From: Ligustrum vulgare
Taxonomy: Eukaryota > Streptophyta > Magnoliopsida > Lamiales > Oleaceae
NCBI GenBank assembly: GCA_963555705.1
Contig: OY743169.1
Coordinates: forward strand, 10,850,014 to 10,914,013
DNA: 64,000 nucleotides
Direction: 5' to 3'
This document shows, piece by piece, positions 47,435-58,470 of this stretch. Under the pieces are notes generated by a model. It did not search any database. It was not told where the DNA came from and was given only the letters and a program-made list of their open reading frames with translations. Within the stretch, counting starts at the first letter, position 1. The number at the start of each line of letters is the position of its first letter. A program made the position numbers and the translations under genes.

Positions 47435-47945
47435 CAATTTTGTAATTAATTACAATTTTAGTTTTATTTCAGCTTTGTAATTAAATTATAACCAATGAAT
47501 TCATAAACCATTAGTATAATTTGTAATTTATAAATAATTTTGATGGGGTTGAGATGGAAAATTATGAATTACACTAATGTTTTACGAATTCATTAGTTAT
47601 AATTCAATTACAAATTGAAATAAAATTACAATTGTAATTAATTACAATTTGTAACAAATTCAATTAATTTTAAAAGAAAAATAAAATATCAAGTAACTTG
47701 TAATATACTGTTAAGTTACAATTGTAATTAATTAGAAACTGTAATTAATTGCATAAACATAATATAATTAATTTGCAACTGTAATTAATTACAATTTGCA
47801 ACTATATTTAATTTTAAAATTAAAACGATATTTCAGTGACTTGTAATATAATACAACTAAATTACAATAGTAGTTAATTAGTTACAATTACAATTAATTG
47901 TAAATTTGAAATTAAATTACATACGTAATTAATTACAAACTGTAA
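47435..47945. repeat. AT-rich palindrome followed by TTAATTACA-type repeats
   Basis: The left arm (about 47435-47525) and right arm (about 47565-47660) are imperfect reverse complements sharing TTGTAATTAATTACAATT and AATGAATTC(A/G)TAAA. From 47700 to 47945 short variants of GTAATTAATTACAA recur many times in both orientations. This is a foldback MITE-type structure with local expansion. Confidence 0.65.
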
Positions 47946-48004
47946 TTTATTGTTTAGGAAATTAAACTCGCCTTTGACATTGAAAATAATTCAAAAGAAA
48001 AATA

Positions 48005-48257
48005 AAATTTTGCCTCTTCTACGAGAATAAGCCATGACAAGAATCTGCCGACAAGAAGGGCATGACAAGTGGGATTCGAGCTCCTTGTCTATGCACAAAA
48101 CTAGTGTTAAATAACAAGACATGCAAATAAATCTATTTTTTATAGCACGGTTGCTTTTAAAAGCTATTATGCCCACCACTGAGGTTAGGGTGCGTAACAA
48201 AGAAGCAATGATAACCACGAAGTCTGACTCTACTGTAGCCGACTCTTGTGGCTCCAT
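48005..48257 (-). pseudogene. ATL-type RING-H2 finger gene remnant
   Basis: The minus-strand frame starts near MEPQESATVESDFVVIIASL, resembling the acidic N terminus and hydrophobic segment of plant ATL E3 ubiquitin ligases, and then jumps to CIDKELESHLSCPSCRQILV, the last part of a RING-H2 domain (normally CIDxWLxSHxSCPxCR). Most of the first half of the RING (the first cysteines, the His pair) and the GLD motif are missing, so it cannot fold as a RING. The size is 88 codons against 150-250 for intact members. Probably a deleted, dead copy. Confidence 0.65.
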
Positions 48258-49524
48258 CGCGATCTAAACAGGAGTGGATGATGGCTTGACTTTCTCCAAA
48301 ATTTCCACTCCAAACTGTAATTCGTTCCTGATTTTCAGGTTTTACCTGACATTGGAAATATGTTTTATATTGTGGAAATATGTTTCAAAATATTTGAATT
48401 TTAAAAATAAGCCCTTAAAAGTTTTGTATTTGTATACTTAACCCATAACAAATAATATCAACTCAAATAATTTCATAAACCATAAGGCCCAAATCAAACT
48501 TAAAAAAGGAAGCCCAAATAAGTATTTTGAAAAAAATGCCCAATACCTCCTTCTTCCCAATTTTCTGTTCATCTTCCCCCGATTGTCAACTATTCTTCTT
48601 TTTCTTCCCTGGACACTACACCGACGCCGACACCATCTTTTTTCTTCATTGTAGTTTTCCTTCTAAGTTCCAATCCATATGTCTTCCAACTCATTTTCAA
48701 GTCTCAATTTTCTTAATAAAAAAAGAGAGTAACTGAGAAGTAGATCGGCCAGGGATAACCGCGCTAGCTCAACACCGGCTGAATTCGCCTACTAACAAAA
48801 GAAGCAAGGACATTGATCTTATAAAGGAAAAAGTGAAATCACAGACTATAAAAGCATCTCCAAAGCACTTTTTAAAAACAAAATATTCTAGCGAGTGATG
48901 CTTAAAATAAGTCCCAAGAAAGTCTCTATTTTATCTGGAAAAAGTGAAATCACAAACCATAAGAGCATTTTCAAGTCACTTCTTAAAAATAAAATATTCA
49001 TTGTCTTAGAGAGTGATGCTTAAATAAGTCCCAAGAAAGTCTCTATTTTATCTTTTTAAAATAAAAAGTGGACAACACTCGCTATCCATTCTTAATGATT
49101 GCATTAAATAATTTACAAATTTCAATGCTCTACAATTTAGCCTGCGTTTAACAACTTAGCCGCCGTTTTTTTAAGGTGTTATTTATGTTTAATAGGTAGA
49201 ATTTGTGGTTAAAAAGTGATTTGGGAGAAATGTGTGTGATCAAAAAATTGTTTGAAAAAACGTGTTGATTATAACACCAATTGTCGAACGTGGGCTTAAA
49301 TTATTCAAATCACATTTGAATTGATATATATATATATATATATTGATCTACTAAGTATCTTGTTTAATATATAAATCAAACTTAATCAGGGGAGCAACAA
49401 TGAAAATAAGTAAATACAAATTCAATTCTTAATTGGGTAATCTTATATGAACAACTATAATTAGACAACAAAGTGGACAACTAGCTAAAAGATAAAATAT
49501 TATATTGCACAATATGTCCTTAAC
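48258..49524. other. Intergenic DNA with tandem duplication and MITE-like copy
   Basis: A segment of about 120 bp (AAAGTGAAATCACA to AAGTCCCAAGAAAGTCTCTA) is tandemly duplicated at about 48828-48950 and 48951-49055. A MITE-like family member lies at about 49142-49302, and a short TA microsatellite at 49326-49342. No gene. Confidence 0.55.
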
Positions 49525-50200
49525 TTAATCAGGTTGATTTATCTCAAGACTAACTATACGAACTTTTCGTTATTTTCTCAATTGTTCTAAATACTCTCTG
49601 TATTTTGATAATTTCTCAAAGGCTTTAGAATGATCTCGCTTAGTTATATATTCTAATATTATTTATTCTGAAACTTCATCTTCTATATCTCTATACTCAA
49701 GTGCGATTTTATAAACTGTATTTATATTTTTGACAGTTTCAATAGAGTTGAATCTTATATTCTTTATGCATGCGTAATCAATATCTTTATATATTTTTTC
49801 TAACTCAGATTGGGCAATAGAATATATACCTTCAGATTTTTCAATAATAGCTATGAAAAATGAAATATCTTTATTATCTAAATACAATTTAAGTCCACAG
49901 TCATTGGAACTAGAAGTGGATGTTTGTGAAGTGTACATAAATTAATTAGGATTATTTGGATAAAATATCTCAAGACTAATCTTGGGAATCTTATTTCAGT
50001 ATTTTCTTGTAACCAAATCAAATATTGTTGTTGTTTGTACTGATGATATCTAATAGTATTTCTTATCTTTTCCCACTTTTTTTTTCTTTTTCTTGTTTTA
50101 ACTCTTTGAGAAGTATTTCTATCTCTCTGAATCTTAAATTACTAGGATTATCTTGAACTATTCTAAGTCTCTCAATATTTTCTCTTCCATCATTATTCAT
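49525..50200 (-). pseudogene. First-ORF remnant of an endogenous pararetrovirus (probable)
   Basis: Minus-strand reading from ATG at 50200 to TAA at 49525-49527, about 220 codons if its breaks are ignored. It is a charged, Ile/Asn/Lys-rich protein beginning MNNDGRENIERLRI, with two frame changes (near 50090 and 49935) and at least two stops (near 49660 and 49550), so it is dead. Style and position directly downstream of a TATA-bearing leader suggest the first ORF of a plant Caulimoviridae genome. I cannot assign it to a named viral protein from sequence alone. Alternative: a decayed plant gene. Confidence 0.42.
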
Positions 50201-51159
50201 AATCAGTAATTAGAGCATATGAGATCATAAACATGTTTAAACATGTAATAAAAAACATTTAAATAATGGCAAGGAAAACTTATAGTAATTATTAGAAATA
50301 AACAGATTTTTCCTCTAGTGTTGTCTTATAGTTGTCTTGTATGTAATTCAATCAATCATTTGAATCAAATGAATATTAAATGTTTTTAATAAATCATGTC
50401 CACAATTGCTTCCGTAAAAGTTTTTCAATCAAGGTTGCACTTCTTACTCTAGAGAATTAGTCGTATTTTCACGAATGTGTCTTCAAAGTCTCTGTTTTCA
50501 CCCTTATCTCGACTTCCTTCAAGAAGACCTTACTTAGAAATTTTCCAAAACTACAATGTTTTAAAACTGAAACAAGACTCAAATAACATCCCTAAATGCC
50601 TAAACTCATCAAACGGATGACGGGACTTTCTGTTGAGCAACAAATTCTTCAAAAAATAAAACTCATTTTGGAAAATATCAATACTGTCGAGGATCATGAG
50701 AAACTTAACGAAAACCATTTCAAGAAAGCTTTGATAAAAACTCAAAGATTATTTTATTCATAAACTGAATTTGTACATAGTGCAATCTATATACACTTAT
50801 ACAGACACCTTTGATACTCGACATATAATGTTTAAAACTCCATAGGTGATTACCTTATTATAAGCTTTATCTTCAAACTGTATCAGCTAAAATACTTTTG
50901 AACACAAGTGGTGTATACAAAATATTTGAATGAAAGAGTACAAGGAATTTTCTCAGTTGAGATGTTCTGGGATGTATTCCTTCATGAACATCTTCTCATT
51001 TTATAGAGACCTTTACTTATTTTCCACTACTCCTTTGTTGATAAGAAAGGATTCTTCTTACGATGCCTTTGAATGTTTTGGCTTTATCTTCCACTATGTT
51101 GACAGCTCTCTTAAGTGACCAAATTTTTTTATTTAATAAAGCAAACTTTATTAAAGTAG
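50201..51159 (-). promoter_or_regulatory. Putative pararetrovirus intergenic region: promoter and long leader
   Basis: On the minus strand a TATA box CTATAAAATGAG (TATAAAA at 51005-50999) is preceded by two GTGGAAgATAAagcc-like phrases (near 51085-51100 and 51020-51035), recalling enhancer texture of caulimovirid promoters. About 750 nt of leader with short open frames then leads to the ATG at 50200. A weak match to a tRNA-Met primer site (GAGTATCAAAGG, minus strand of 50809-50820; 8 of 12) lies in the leader. The minus frame at 50551-50745 is probably leader. Confidence 0.4.
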
Positions 51160-52842
51160 TGATAAAGGGTCACTACCAGATAATACTTGTTCGCTAGAAA
51201 TACACCGCAAGTGCATGTATCGCATACAAATGATAGTGGACTAAATGAGTCCGATTTATCGATCCCATAAGGATTGTCTATTTCAATTACACTCTAATTT
51301 AATCAATTTAAACAAGAAATACACACAATAAAGTTTTTGTTTGGAAATGTTTTAGTACTAGAATTAAAATCACAATTGTAAATAAATAAGTAGAAAATGA
51401 TGATGAATAGATGATAACGGACTGTTGGGATTTTTTATTCAACTTGACAATTATCTAATTGAATTCTCAACAAGCAAATAGAAATGCAATTTACTAAGCA
51501 TGTTAGATCCGATTTTTCAAGTTTAGTCAATTACATCTCTCTAGTGAAATTGACCGTAATTAGTGGAATTAACCTACTATATCTCTATGTCGATTAAAAA
51601 TACACCAATTGCATTAAACATTTGTGAAAATAGATCAATGGATCATCTAGGGTTTTAGGTATATCTCTAACCTAAACAAGAATTTAGAGCAAATATTGTA
51701 TTGATCTAGAATACACGACAATTTCTCAATAATTGCACATCTCATGAAATCCAAGTATAAATGTGGCCACAATAAATGTAAGTCAATAAATACAACAATA
51801 AATGTACAAGATAATAAATATCTTAAATTCTTAATACAAGCATTAAAATCAACTAAGTTAGGTCAAGCTTCATCAATCACCCCAACACTAAATAACTTAG
51901 CCCATAGTGAAATAATAATAAAATTCAAGAATTAAATGCATCATTTCAACTATAAAGTAAAGTAAATAGAGAAATATGAAGATTAAGCAATAATACTTCC
52001 CTTCACCAATGATTCTTACTTCAAAATATCACTAGTCTTCCACAATAATGTTGGTATTTCTCCCCCAAATCAACATTCATCAACAAAACTATACAAAAAC
52101 AAGAGAAATTTACAAGAAAATAGCAAGGAAAATGAAGAAAAAATGAGAGAAATGGGTTTTTGGGGGTGAAAATGGAGTAGAAAGTGAGTAAACCCTAGCC
52201 AAAAATGCCTTTAAAACATCCATTTTCGCGTAGATCCGCGTATAACAGCGTTTGGGCCGAACCGGGCCGCACCGAGTAGGCCCAGAATATCGTTCAAATT
52301 TTTGACCGCGCGATCGCGCAGTTGAATGCCTCGCAATCGTGTGGTTGACATGCTAAGTCTCGGGTTCGATTTTTGGCCTGATTCGCGAACGCGACCTGTT
52401 AGAGCCATGCGATCGCGTGGTTTACCTGGGCGTGGTTTTGCAGCTCCGTCCTTCAATGATTTGCAATTGGGGTCCTCCAACTTTCAATGTAGATCTATTT
52501 GGTTCCCAAAGTTTCCGATTTCTTTCAATTAGGCCCTTCCACAAGTGCAATAGAGTCCGTCAACTTTGAAAACTTGCAATTTAGTCCTTCGATCAATTGC
52601 ACATGCGATCCACAAATTTTCGGAAGTGACAATTTAGTCCACAAACTTTGACTCTTTGACTATTTTAACCACAATTTCTTCAATTATTCATTCATTTATC
52701 TCCTTTCTCGTGTTTTCTCCATGTAGTTAAATGTTGAACCTATTTAATCACAAAATGTGCACAATTAAATAGATATTTATCCAAATTACTCAAAAAGTAT
52801 CACAAAAAATATATGAAATATGCATGTAAAATGCACTCAACA
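51160..52842 (-). mobile_element. Solo LTR of a Ty3/gypsy-type element
   Basis: 1683 bp beginning TGTTGAGTGC and ending CCCTTTATCA on the minus strand, with TG/CA termini and no internal coding region. Near its 3' end it has the phrase GGGATCGATAAATCGGACTC followed by CACTTGCGGTGTATTTCTAG, typical of gypsy LTR R/U5 regions. A GC-rich island with GCGATCGCG occurs at about 52300-52430. A clean target duplication is not visible (AGTAG against GTACT), so the ends may have been altered. It splits the pararetrovirus-like segment. Confidence 0.6.
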
Positions 52843-52856
52843 GTACTACTTTTCCA

Positions 52857-53997
52857 TTATTGAATCAAAAAATTCCGCGGGGAATTCTGTACTATCAAGT
52901 GATGCATGACACATAAACAGTGTTCACACATATGCTCTGGATGATCCCACATTATTGTGCATAGCTCTTTGTACATAGTTTCACTTTCACTTAATTCATT
53001 GATGATAATTTTCTCAAGTGTGTGGTCTAATTCACAAATATCTACTTCCTTACATGACAATCTTGCATTGGAGTAGATTACATGATTACCTGAAGGATAT
53101 AACCAAATTTTTACCTTTTCAGAAAAAACTTGACTTAAATTATCAAATATCTCTTTATATCATTTGGCTCTTCTGTAAGGAATCATGTTAATTATATCTT
53201 CATATCCATTCTTAACAACCTTTTGGCTAGTTGGTAAGAAGTGTTGGTTTGTGATCCCTATCTTGATAACATGGAATGATGTGAATTATGTGATCATTAT
53301 TCCTTCATATTTATCACATTCCATTGTGGTCGAAAAAAATCAGATATATATGTTTGTACTTTTGATAACTTCAATAAATCTTTAAACTGTCTTTTTAACA
53401 TCAATAGGAAGTTGTGAAATTTCTGATAGATATTTGCTTGGATATATGCGAAGTATATTTCATAATTGAAATCAAAATTTTAACCCAATTAGCCGGCTCT
53501 CCTGGATAGAAATTTATCTTGTCATATTTTCCATAGTGTAGGGTCTTCATCCATTTCCCTACTTCAATATATCAATCAGCCAATATATTGAAAATAACAA
53601 TAAAGAAGATAACTTCCTCATAGTTATTTTTGCTTGGTAATTTTTGTTCTTGGCAAATCTTTACCACATCCTTTGGATCTATTTGCTCAATACAGGTTTT
53701 GGAATTAATTTCATTCCTTTGTGAAGAGATTTCCATAACCTGCTTGGTATCTTGATCATCCTTCTTGGATGGAGGCTTAGTATCTTTTTCCTTCATATCT
53801 TGTGTACAAACATTAGGTTGAGTAATACCCTGTGAAGGAGCTCCTGACGTTATCTTGTATTTCCCTTTATCCTCAGGAAGAACGCTAGTACTCACAAGTC
53901 CTAGTGAAGGGATACTAGACTTGATACAAGTATGTTGTATAATCAAGAAGTAGGGAAAAGGAAAAGATGGGGAAGAAAAAGGGACAAATTGTGACAT
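52857..53997 (-). pseudogene. 3' ORF remnant of an endogenous pararetrovirus, possibly transactivator-like
   Basis: Minus-strand protein remnant from ATG 53997 to the stop at 52857, about 380 codons with several stops (near 53570, 53400, 53160) and frame changes. The N-terminal part is Lys/Asp/Gln-rich and low-complexity; the middle has KINFYPGEPANWVKILIS; the C-terminal part has WLYPSGNHVIYSNARLSCKE and the Cys/His cluster MWDHPEHMCEHCLC. It lies upstream of the promoter-like region on the same strand, where caulimovirids with a separate transactivator/viroplasmin ORF carry that gene. This assignment rests on order and texture, not on a remembered alignment. No RT is present in the window upstream. 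Confidence 0.42.
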
Positions 53998-54421
53998 CTC
54001 ATCTTTTTTTATTTAAGGGCATGACTGGACCAAAACACTCTTCTACGTATGTTGTATAAGCAAATGGAAGGAATAAGACGACAAAGATATTTTGTACAAT
54101 AACAGATTGATTTTTACTATGGGAATTAGTCCCCATATGATTCTCTTTTTAAAATTTTTTTTTTGCTCATATTCATTTTCAACTACACATTCACACAATA
54201 AAGTATTCTACAGTAATCTCAAACTTTTTCTTACTTTTCAAACTCACAATCTTCAAAAAAATTATTTTCTCTATAAAATGAGTATCAAACAAGAGTTAAA
54301 TGATAATTATGTTTTGTACGATCAACTGGTGTGTCCTAGTGATCATGTCCTTGTCCCTCTACCTGACAAGTCCAAGTTTCACAGATCGCATGTTCGACTC
54401 TCGAGGTATCTCGCTTCATGG

Positions 54422-55382
54422 TAGGGCTAAGCATTTCAATTTCGGTTCGGTTATTAAAGGAACCGAAAATCTTAGTTCGATTTCGGTTCTCAAAACTCAA
54501 GAATCGAACGATTCCGGTTTCGGTTATTTTTCGATTCTTTTGTTAAAAAATTCAACTTTGAACAAACGTAAAAATGTGTTCAAAAAAAATAAGCATCGAG
54601 TCAAAATTTCTCAAACAAAATCATCCATGCAGTAAAATATTCATATCAAATATACATTATTTCTATAGAAAATAAAGATATTTATAACATTCTGTATATT
54701 CCCAGAAGCAACTAGAAAGGTAAGATCTTCATCTGGAGATATTATATCTATAGCTTATGCTGGAATGCCCGGATCATTCGGATTTAAAAAAATGATAATG
54801 ATGGCATATAGATACTTTTACCATAACATAAAATCATTTAGGTCATTTGAACCTAGATATACTTAAAAGATAAAAATGATTTCTAATAAACTCTTTTCAG
54901 ACTTCAATGTAAAACCACAATTCACTAATGCACCTCTACAAAAGTCATATACATGTCAAACCACACATCCTTCCCGAAATTAGTTCAATACATATCAATA
55001 TAGCAGTCTTGCCTTAAATTATAAATATTGCACAAAAAAGATGCACTGAATCAGTGCGAGTGAGAGACCAGACATGCAATCTTCTAAAATTGGTGCACAA
55101 AATTTCATGTAAGATGCAACACGGTATGAGAAATTCATCAATTATCATAATATATCTAAGTAAGGTGGATTTGTACACTCTATTATGTAATACAGAAAGT
55201 GTCAAAAATATCATATGGGCATAATTTTTAAATTTAGAATGTTCGATTCTCAATTTGATTTTCGATTTTCAAATAGGAACTGATCAATTTTCGGTTCTTC
55301 ATTTTTCGATCTTGGTTTAGTTTCATTTTTTTGTTCAATTCCGATTCGGTTCTCTCGATTTCCCTTTTCTTGTCCACCCCTA
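54422..55382. mobile_element. Non-autonomous hAT-type element (961 bp)
   Basis: Termini TAGGGCTAAGCA and TGTCCACCCCTA are inverted repeats of the common plant TAGGG(G)TG(A)GCA hAT type. The outer regions are rich in CGGTTCGGTT-type motifs in both orientations. The 8-bp duplication is CTTCATGG (54414-54421) and CTTCAAAG (55383-55390), 6 of 8. The paralogous empty site at about 56286-56297 reads CGCCTCAAAGT, confirming insertion. No transposase frame. Confidence 0.85.
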
Positions 55383-55738
55383 CTTCAAAGTACCTCTCAT
55401 TCATTGACCGACAATGCAAAACAATTGGCATACATGCACGCTGATAGGCAAGATTTTAGGAAAATACTTGCAATATGATCACATTATTAGAGTATTTCTT
55501 GGTACAATAGGCCAATCGCCTAGATGTTGCCGACTTGCCGTGTCGAATGGGGAGAGAAGCATTCTCATTACGTAACATTCTCTCCCATTCGAATCCGCTT
55601 ATGCCCTCGTAGCAGGAATTGAGCTTCGTATCAACACGCATTCCCCAATTGCAAGAATCAACAGCACCATCCCCTCATGGACGGGCTTCTACATGGTTCT
55701 TCCTTGCACATTTGCCCGTAATAACTCATACATACCGC

Positions 55739-55998
55739 CAGTGTTCTAAAAAGTGTGAAGCGTGACGAAGCGTGGAGCCCAAGAGTCAAGCTTTTGAAGC
55801 TTAAGCAGGAGTAAGCGTTAAAAAGCGTTTTTCAATTCCTAAATATTTGATTTAAATTTTACCAATACTTGAACAAGTAAAAAAAAAAATGGCAGCTGCG
55901 CGCTTTTTAGAACAAAATTTTCAAAAACGCGTTTTTCTCGCTTTTCGCCAAAACGACGCGCGCGTAGGCGCGCACTGTGCGCGCGTTTTAGAACACTG
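55739..55998. mobile_element. hAT-type MITE (260 bp) with GC-rich core
   Basis: Perfect 13-bp terminal inverted repeats CAGTGTTCTAAAA and TTTTAGAACACTG with a perfect 8-bp duplication CATACCGC at 55731-55738 and 55999-56006. The interior has paired AAGCGTT/AACGCGTTT phrases and a GCGCGCG-rich stretch at about 55955-55985. Confidence 0.93.
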
Positions 55999-56470
55999 CA
56001 TACCGCATCCGACACCAACCTTCACTGTCTGCCCTACTTTCTCATGGGCTGTACAATATGCTCTTTGAAAAACCCTTTGAAAGGCATCGACACAATCACG
56101 CAATGCCTACTAGCACACTCATATGTCCCATAGTTTCCTTCTTGTGTTCTGTATGCTTACCGATACAATCTGTGGCCTAAAATATTTTTTTTTGCAAGAA
56201 CTCAAGTCATTGATCTCCCATAAAATCAACAACGCATTCAATAGATCCCAACTTTCACAGATTGCATGTTCGACTATAGAGGTATCTCGCCTCAAAGTAA
56301 CCAACCTCTTATTCATTGGCCAACAAGACAGAACAATTATCACATATGTACGCTGATGGGTAGGATGCAAAGGAAATATTTGCAATATGATCATAGCATT
56401 AGAGCGTTTCTTGGTACAATAGGCTAACCACCTAGTTGTTGTCGAATGAAGAGATAAACATTCTCACTGC

Positions 56471-56879
56471 GTGACACAAAAATTTGATCCCATCCCCAGA
56501 GTCGATCCTGAGATTTTGGGTGTCATGTGCGACAATTTAAAATGGTGCCCATTTCATTTAACTTAGAAACATGTTAAAAAATATTAAATTATATTTCAAT
56601 ACTAGTATTTTATTGCAAAATATGACATTGAAATAATTGTTTATTTTTTACGCTTCATTAAAAATAAAAGTACCAAGTAAATTTCAAAAGTACTTTTGAA
56701 AATGCACTTGTCTTCAATAAAGCATTGTTCAAGCCACTAACCACTTCGAACAAATCCACATGAGAAAACCTTTAAAACAAAAAAAAAAGAGAGAAAACCT
56801 TTAAAAAAAAAAAAACTAAGGGTAATCCTTGGAATGCAACAATCGTGTAAAAATATTTCTTCTCGAATTTCTAGAAGCA
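56471..56879. other. Spacer without recognised feature
   Basis: AT-rich, with A tracts near 56780-56815; no gene seen. Confidence 0.4.
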
Positions 56880-58150
56880 AACACACTAAATATCAAAGCT
56901 AACTCATTCAATATTTTCTAGCAAGTCTTGTTCAATAAATATCAAAGCTAACTCATTCAATATTTTCTAGCAAATCTTGTAATCAATATTTTCTAGCAAA
57001 TCTTGTTCAATAAATATCAAAGCTAACTCATTCAATATTTCTTGTAATCAATATTTTCTAGCAAATCTTGTTCAATAAATATCAAAGCTAACTCATTCAA
57101 TATTTCTTGTAACATGGTTGGAGGCGAATAAGATTTTAATAATTTCAATTTTGAAAAACTTCTTTCTGCATATGCAACAGTAACATGAATGGTTAATAGT
57201 ATTCTATAAGCAATAAATGCATTTGAAATGCAATCCAATCTTTTCAAATAAGTTAGAATATCAAAAGTCATCTTTGTTTCTTTTGGTAAAAGATTGCGCA
57301 AACTTTTTAACTCTTGAAATAAATCTTAGTCGTCAAGATCGCAACAATTTTCATGTCTTAGAACAACATCGAGATGTTCACAACATGCTTTCAAATTAAC
57401 ATCATCCAATGAATTTAACCTCTTAGAAGAAAACAGAATCCCAAAGTTTTTTCATATGCCAAAATGAAGAAACTTACGCTCAAGTGAACCAATTGTTCGA
57501 TCTACTATATAAAGAAAATAATTGGTTTTGAAAGAATCTATAGGTGATTGTCTGTCCTCTACAGTAGTATTTTTATCAAAATGTTCTTAGGAATAATATG
57601 TTTCACTTGAAATACATGATCAATTTTCATTTCAGCAGCAATTTTTTTAGCAATTTTTTGTAACATCACTTAATTCAGTTTTCCTATACTTTTTGAAAAA
57701 AATGATCAGCCCTTTCATTTCATCAATACCAATACCAATGTCAATAAGCATGCATTAGATTGTAAAAGTTTACTAATCTAGTTAACAACATACAAAATCT
57801 CATACCAAATAATTATAGCGATTAAAAACTCAAAATTCCCAAACAAACATAAACAATTGCTAATGCATTAGCTCGACACCTCACATCATTGTCATTTTCA
57901 AGTTAAGCTATTTCAAGTAAAACTTCTCTTAATTCAGGAGATAGGAATCTAATTGCTTTAACATCTTCAACATGATTTTTCCAATCATGTAGCTGACAAA
58001 TGGCTTGACATTAGTTTTTAATATTCTTTCAATATTTTCCGTCTCTTTGTACCTGAAGCCAAGGCCCAAGTTTGATTAATGCGGATCGGGAACTCAAAGT
58101 CAGAAGTAGTCATTGTTGTCCGTAGAGCAATTGCAAAGGTGAATGAAAAT
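56880..58150 (-). pseudogene. hAT-superfamily transposase pseudogene (ZMYM1-like, C-terminal dimerisation domain)
   Basis: Reading the minus strand, fragments in order resemble the plant zinc-finger-MYM/hAT-dimerisation transposase family: FELLIAIIIWYEIL (near 57830), a WxxKVxYFLxxVD-type segment SFKTNYFLYIVDRTIGSLE (near 57520), SLDDVNLKACCEHLDVVLRH (near 57380), and the C-terminal hAT dimerisation core ITVTVAYAERSFSKLK-type motif (read here as IHVTVAYAERSFSKLKLLKS, 57150-57200) followed by LNELALIFIEQDLLENIDY. Many stops and frame changes make it inactive. The 3' end carries tandem copies of a 50-70 bp unit. Confidence 0.8.
56893..57115. repeat. Tandem repeat at the 3' end of the transposase pseudogene
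   Basis: About four copies of AATATCAAAGCTAACTCATT followed by CAATATTTTCTAGCAAATCT, spaced irregularly (50-75 bp). They duplicate the sequence encoding the last residues of the hAT domain. Confidence 0.85.
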
Positions 58151-58465
58151 GGATCGAAGGAAAAAAAAAAAAAAGGAAGTTGAATTGTTGCACTTGGATC
58201 GGTTCTATTAGTATTATGGAAAATGAGGGTTTCTTTTATTTTAGTAATAAAACTATTCTAAATTTTGAACAAAAATAAATAAATAAAATTGTATTAACAC
58301 AAATTTTTTTGATACCTTATAAAATATTTTTTGTGTCCTTATAATCAATTTTTTAATTGAATGATCTATAATAATTTTTTTTTAACTGCCCTATAATAAA
58401 AAAAAAAAAATTGATATTCCTATAATGTTGAGTTTCTGTGCAATAACAAATGCCCCCTCTACCAA
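58151..58465. other. AT-rich spacer upstream of the copia element
   Basis: Only A/T runs are seen; no gene. It ends in a C-rich stretch that is the copia target. Confidence 0.5.
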
Positions 58466-58470
58466 TCCCC

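Larger units (their letters stand above)
54376..56470. repeat. Two diverged copies of an unclassified repeat, one split by a hAT insertion
   Basis: Copy A: 54376-54421 plus 55383 to about 55570. Copy B: 56253 to about 56470. Both contain TTTCACAGAT(C/T)GCATGTTCGACT, GAGGTATCTCGC, TCATTGACCGACAA/TCATTGGCCAACAA, TTGCAATATGATCA and TTTCTTGGTACAATAGGC. No coding function is recognised. Copy B shows the site without the insertion present in copy A. Confidence 0.75.

Noticed and set aside
48725..48790. rRNA-like or organelle-like phrase around GGCCAGGGATAACCGCGC
   Set aside because: Too short and not matching any rRNA or organelle segment I can recall with confidence.
50930..51118. 62-codon plus-strand frame
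   Set aside because: Lies over the minus-strand promoter-like region and TATA box; no motif.
52211..52532. Overlapping Arg-rich frames on both strands
   Set aside because: Product of the GC-rich island inside the solo LTR.
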